A DNA stretch of 64,000 bases. It comes from Verrucomicrobiaceae bacterium (GTDB taxonomy: Bacteria; Verrucomicrobiota; Verrucomicrobiia; Verrucomicrobiales; Verrucomicrobiaceae). Positions 63,616-64,000 of this stretch are shown one piece after another (position 1 is the first letter of the stretch; each line of letters starts with the position of its first letter). A program made the translations under genes and the position numbers. Under the pieces are notes generated by a model. The model did no database searches. It was not told the origin of the DNA and saw only the letters and a program-made list of their open reading frames with translations. The DNA is taken from positions 102,315 through 166,314 of the forward strand of contig CANIBP010000005.1 in the NCBI GenBank assembly GCA_947466075.1, in the 5' to 3' direction.

Positions 63616-63837
63616 ATGGCTAAAAACTATCATGTGACTCGCCGGGAGACCGGCTACGCAGTGGTGGGCGCTGGTAATCAGCGCGCTTCGTCCGTTCATC
63701 GGACGCAGGGCGAGGCCATTGCCGCTGGTCGTCCGCTAGCTCAAAAGGCTGGCGGCGAACTGAGGATTCACGGCGCGGACAATAAAATCCGCGAATCGTG
63801 GAGCTACGGCAGTGATCCATTCCCACCCAAAGGCTAA
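63616..63837 (+). CDS. DUF2188 family protein
   Basis: A 73-residue basic protein matching DUF2188: MAKNYHVTRRETGYAVVGAG, then RASSVHRTQGEAIAAGRPLA (family core: T-Q-x-E-A-x-x-x-A-R) and GGELRIHGADNKIRESWSYG at the end. These small proteins have a YxH..P....W..K..GA..... T..EA pattern and are common on mobile elements and in phage genomes, with no known activity. A ggag Shine-Dalgarno (caggagacc) lies about 10 bp before the ATG, in contrast with the SD-less leaders of the block to the left. Confidence 0.8.
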   Translation: MAKNYHVTRRETGYAVVGAGNQRASSVHRTQGEAIAAGRPLAQKAGGELRIHGADNKIRESWSYGSDPFPPKG

Positions 63838-63904
63838 AGGTCCACTCATGGGTTAACGGTGCGCCGAGTGCCCTCGGTCTGAGCTTGCCTTTTGGTTTCG
63901 ACAA

Positions 63905-64000
63905 CTATGCCGCTTTCCGCTGACCGTCGATCCGCCGGGTCTTGGCCCAGCCTTCGGGAGTCACGTCCTTGATCTGCCGGTTGGTCAGCGTCGGCAGGCG
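63905..64000 (-). CDS. C-terminal end of an unidentified protein
   Basis: The last 31 codons of a gene that enters from the right edge encode RLPTLTNRQIKDVTPEGWAK, then TRRIDGQRKAA and a TAG stop at 63905-63907. The tail is basic. This is too short for a family call. It is on the same strand as the XRE-ImmA gene. Confidence 0.5.
   Translation of the reverse strand, partial: RLPTLTNRQIKDVTPEGWAKTRRIDGQRKAA

Noticed and set aside
61640..64000. Missing 3' half of the truncated tRNA-Val in the right part of the window
   Set aside because: I looked for a T-arm (ggttcgaatcc-type) preceded by cgagc and found no convincing match, so the other end of the accessory region is taken to be outside the window.

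Overview
The window looks like the chromosome of a Verrucomicrobiota bacterium, probably near Verrucomicrobiaceae/Prosthecobacter. The best markers are a 50-residue 'small basic protein' of the type shared by Planctomycetes, Verrucomicrobia and Chlamydiae (24201-24353), a tightly overlapping mur/fts cluster, many Tat- or Sec-exported enzymes, and few clear Shine-Dalgarno sites. Two parts are visible: core chromosome (1 to about 48.3 kb) and an accessory segment (about 48.33 kb to the end) that begins at the 5' half of a tRNA-Val gene.

Left part (0-13 kb): a LacI-type regulator with a secreted glycoside hydrolase behind it, and, 5.6 kb away, an operon of a sialidase-like secreted enzyme, a BASS transporter, a sugar-kinase-like phosphotransferase and an HpcH/HpaI aldolase. 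The regulator and the operon share the palindrome gtgttagcataacac (1381 and 7064), so they probably form one carbohydrate regulon. A giant nuclease-helicase gene with 17 helicase-associated repeats sits between them and is cut by an in-frame amber stop at 5117.

13-33 kb: housekeeping genes, including mtnP, maf, a TM-vWA protein, rlhA, an orphan nuoG, a lipid kinase, rluB, gatB, trpD, an Hsp70, nadB and an aldo/keto reductase. Two different palindromic REPIN-like elements lie in frame inside coding sequences (11228-11301 and 18898-19003). A histidine kinase lacks its 5' half.

33.8-46 kb: an all-minus-strand division and cell-wall cluster, rsmH-ftsL-ftsI-murE-murF-mraY-murD-lysM-ftsW-murG, mostly joined by 4-bp ATGA overlaps. 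A LysM protein is placed between murD and ftsW, and murC/ftsQ/ftsA/ftsZ are absent.

48.3-64 kb: accessory segment. It holds an excisionase-like HTH gene, a 48-aa bridging ORF and a primase/helicase-like protein with a degenerate P-loop; a 0.9-kb non-coding stretch full of repeats; an orphan AbiEi antitoxin with its operator and a toxin remnant; a LamG protein; and a minus-strand block with a C39-like peptidase, DUF932, sliding clamp, WGR-domain ATP-dependent DNA ligase, 33-aa hydrophobic peptide, Cas4-like Fe-S nuclease and two small unknowns, followed by a PIN/XRE-ImmA pair. The block's genes are separated by GC-rich hairpins followed by C/A-rich leaders without Shine-Dalgarno sites. The clamp-ligase-nuclease combination is the best candidate here for a poorly described system.
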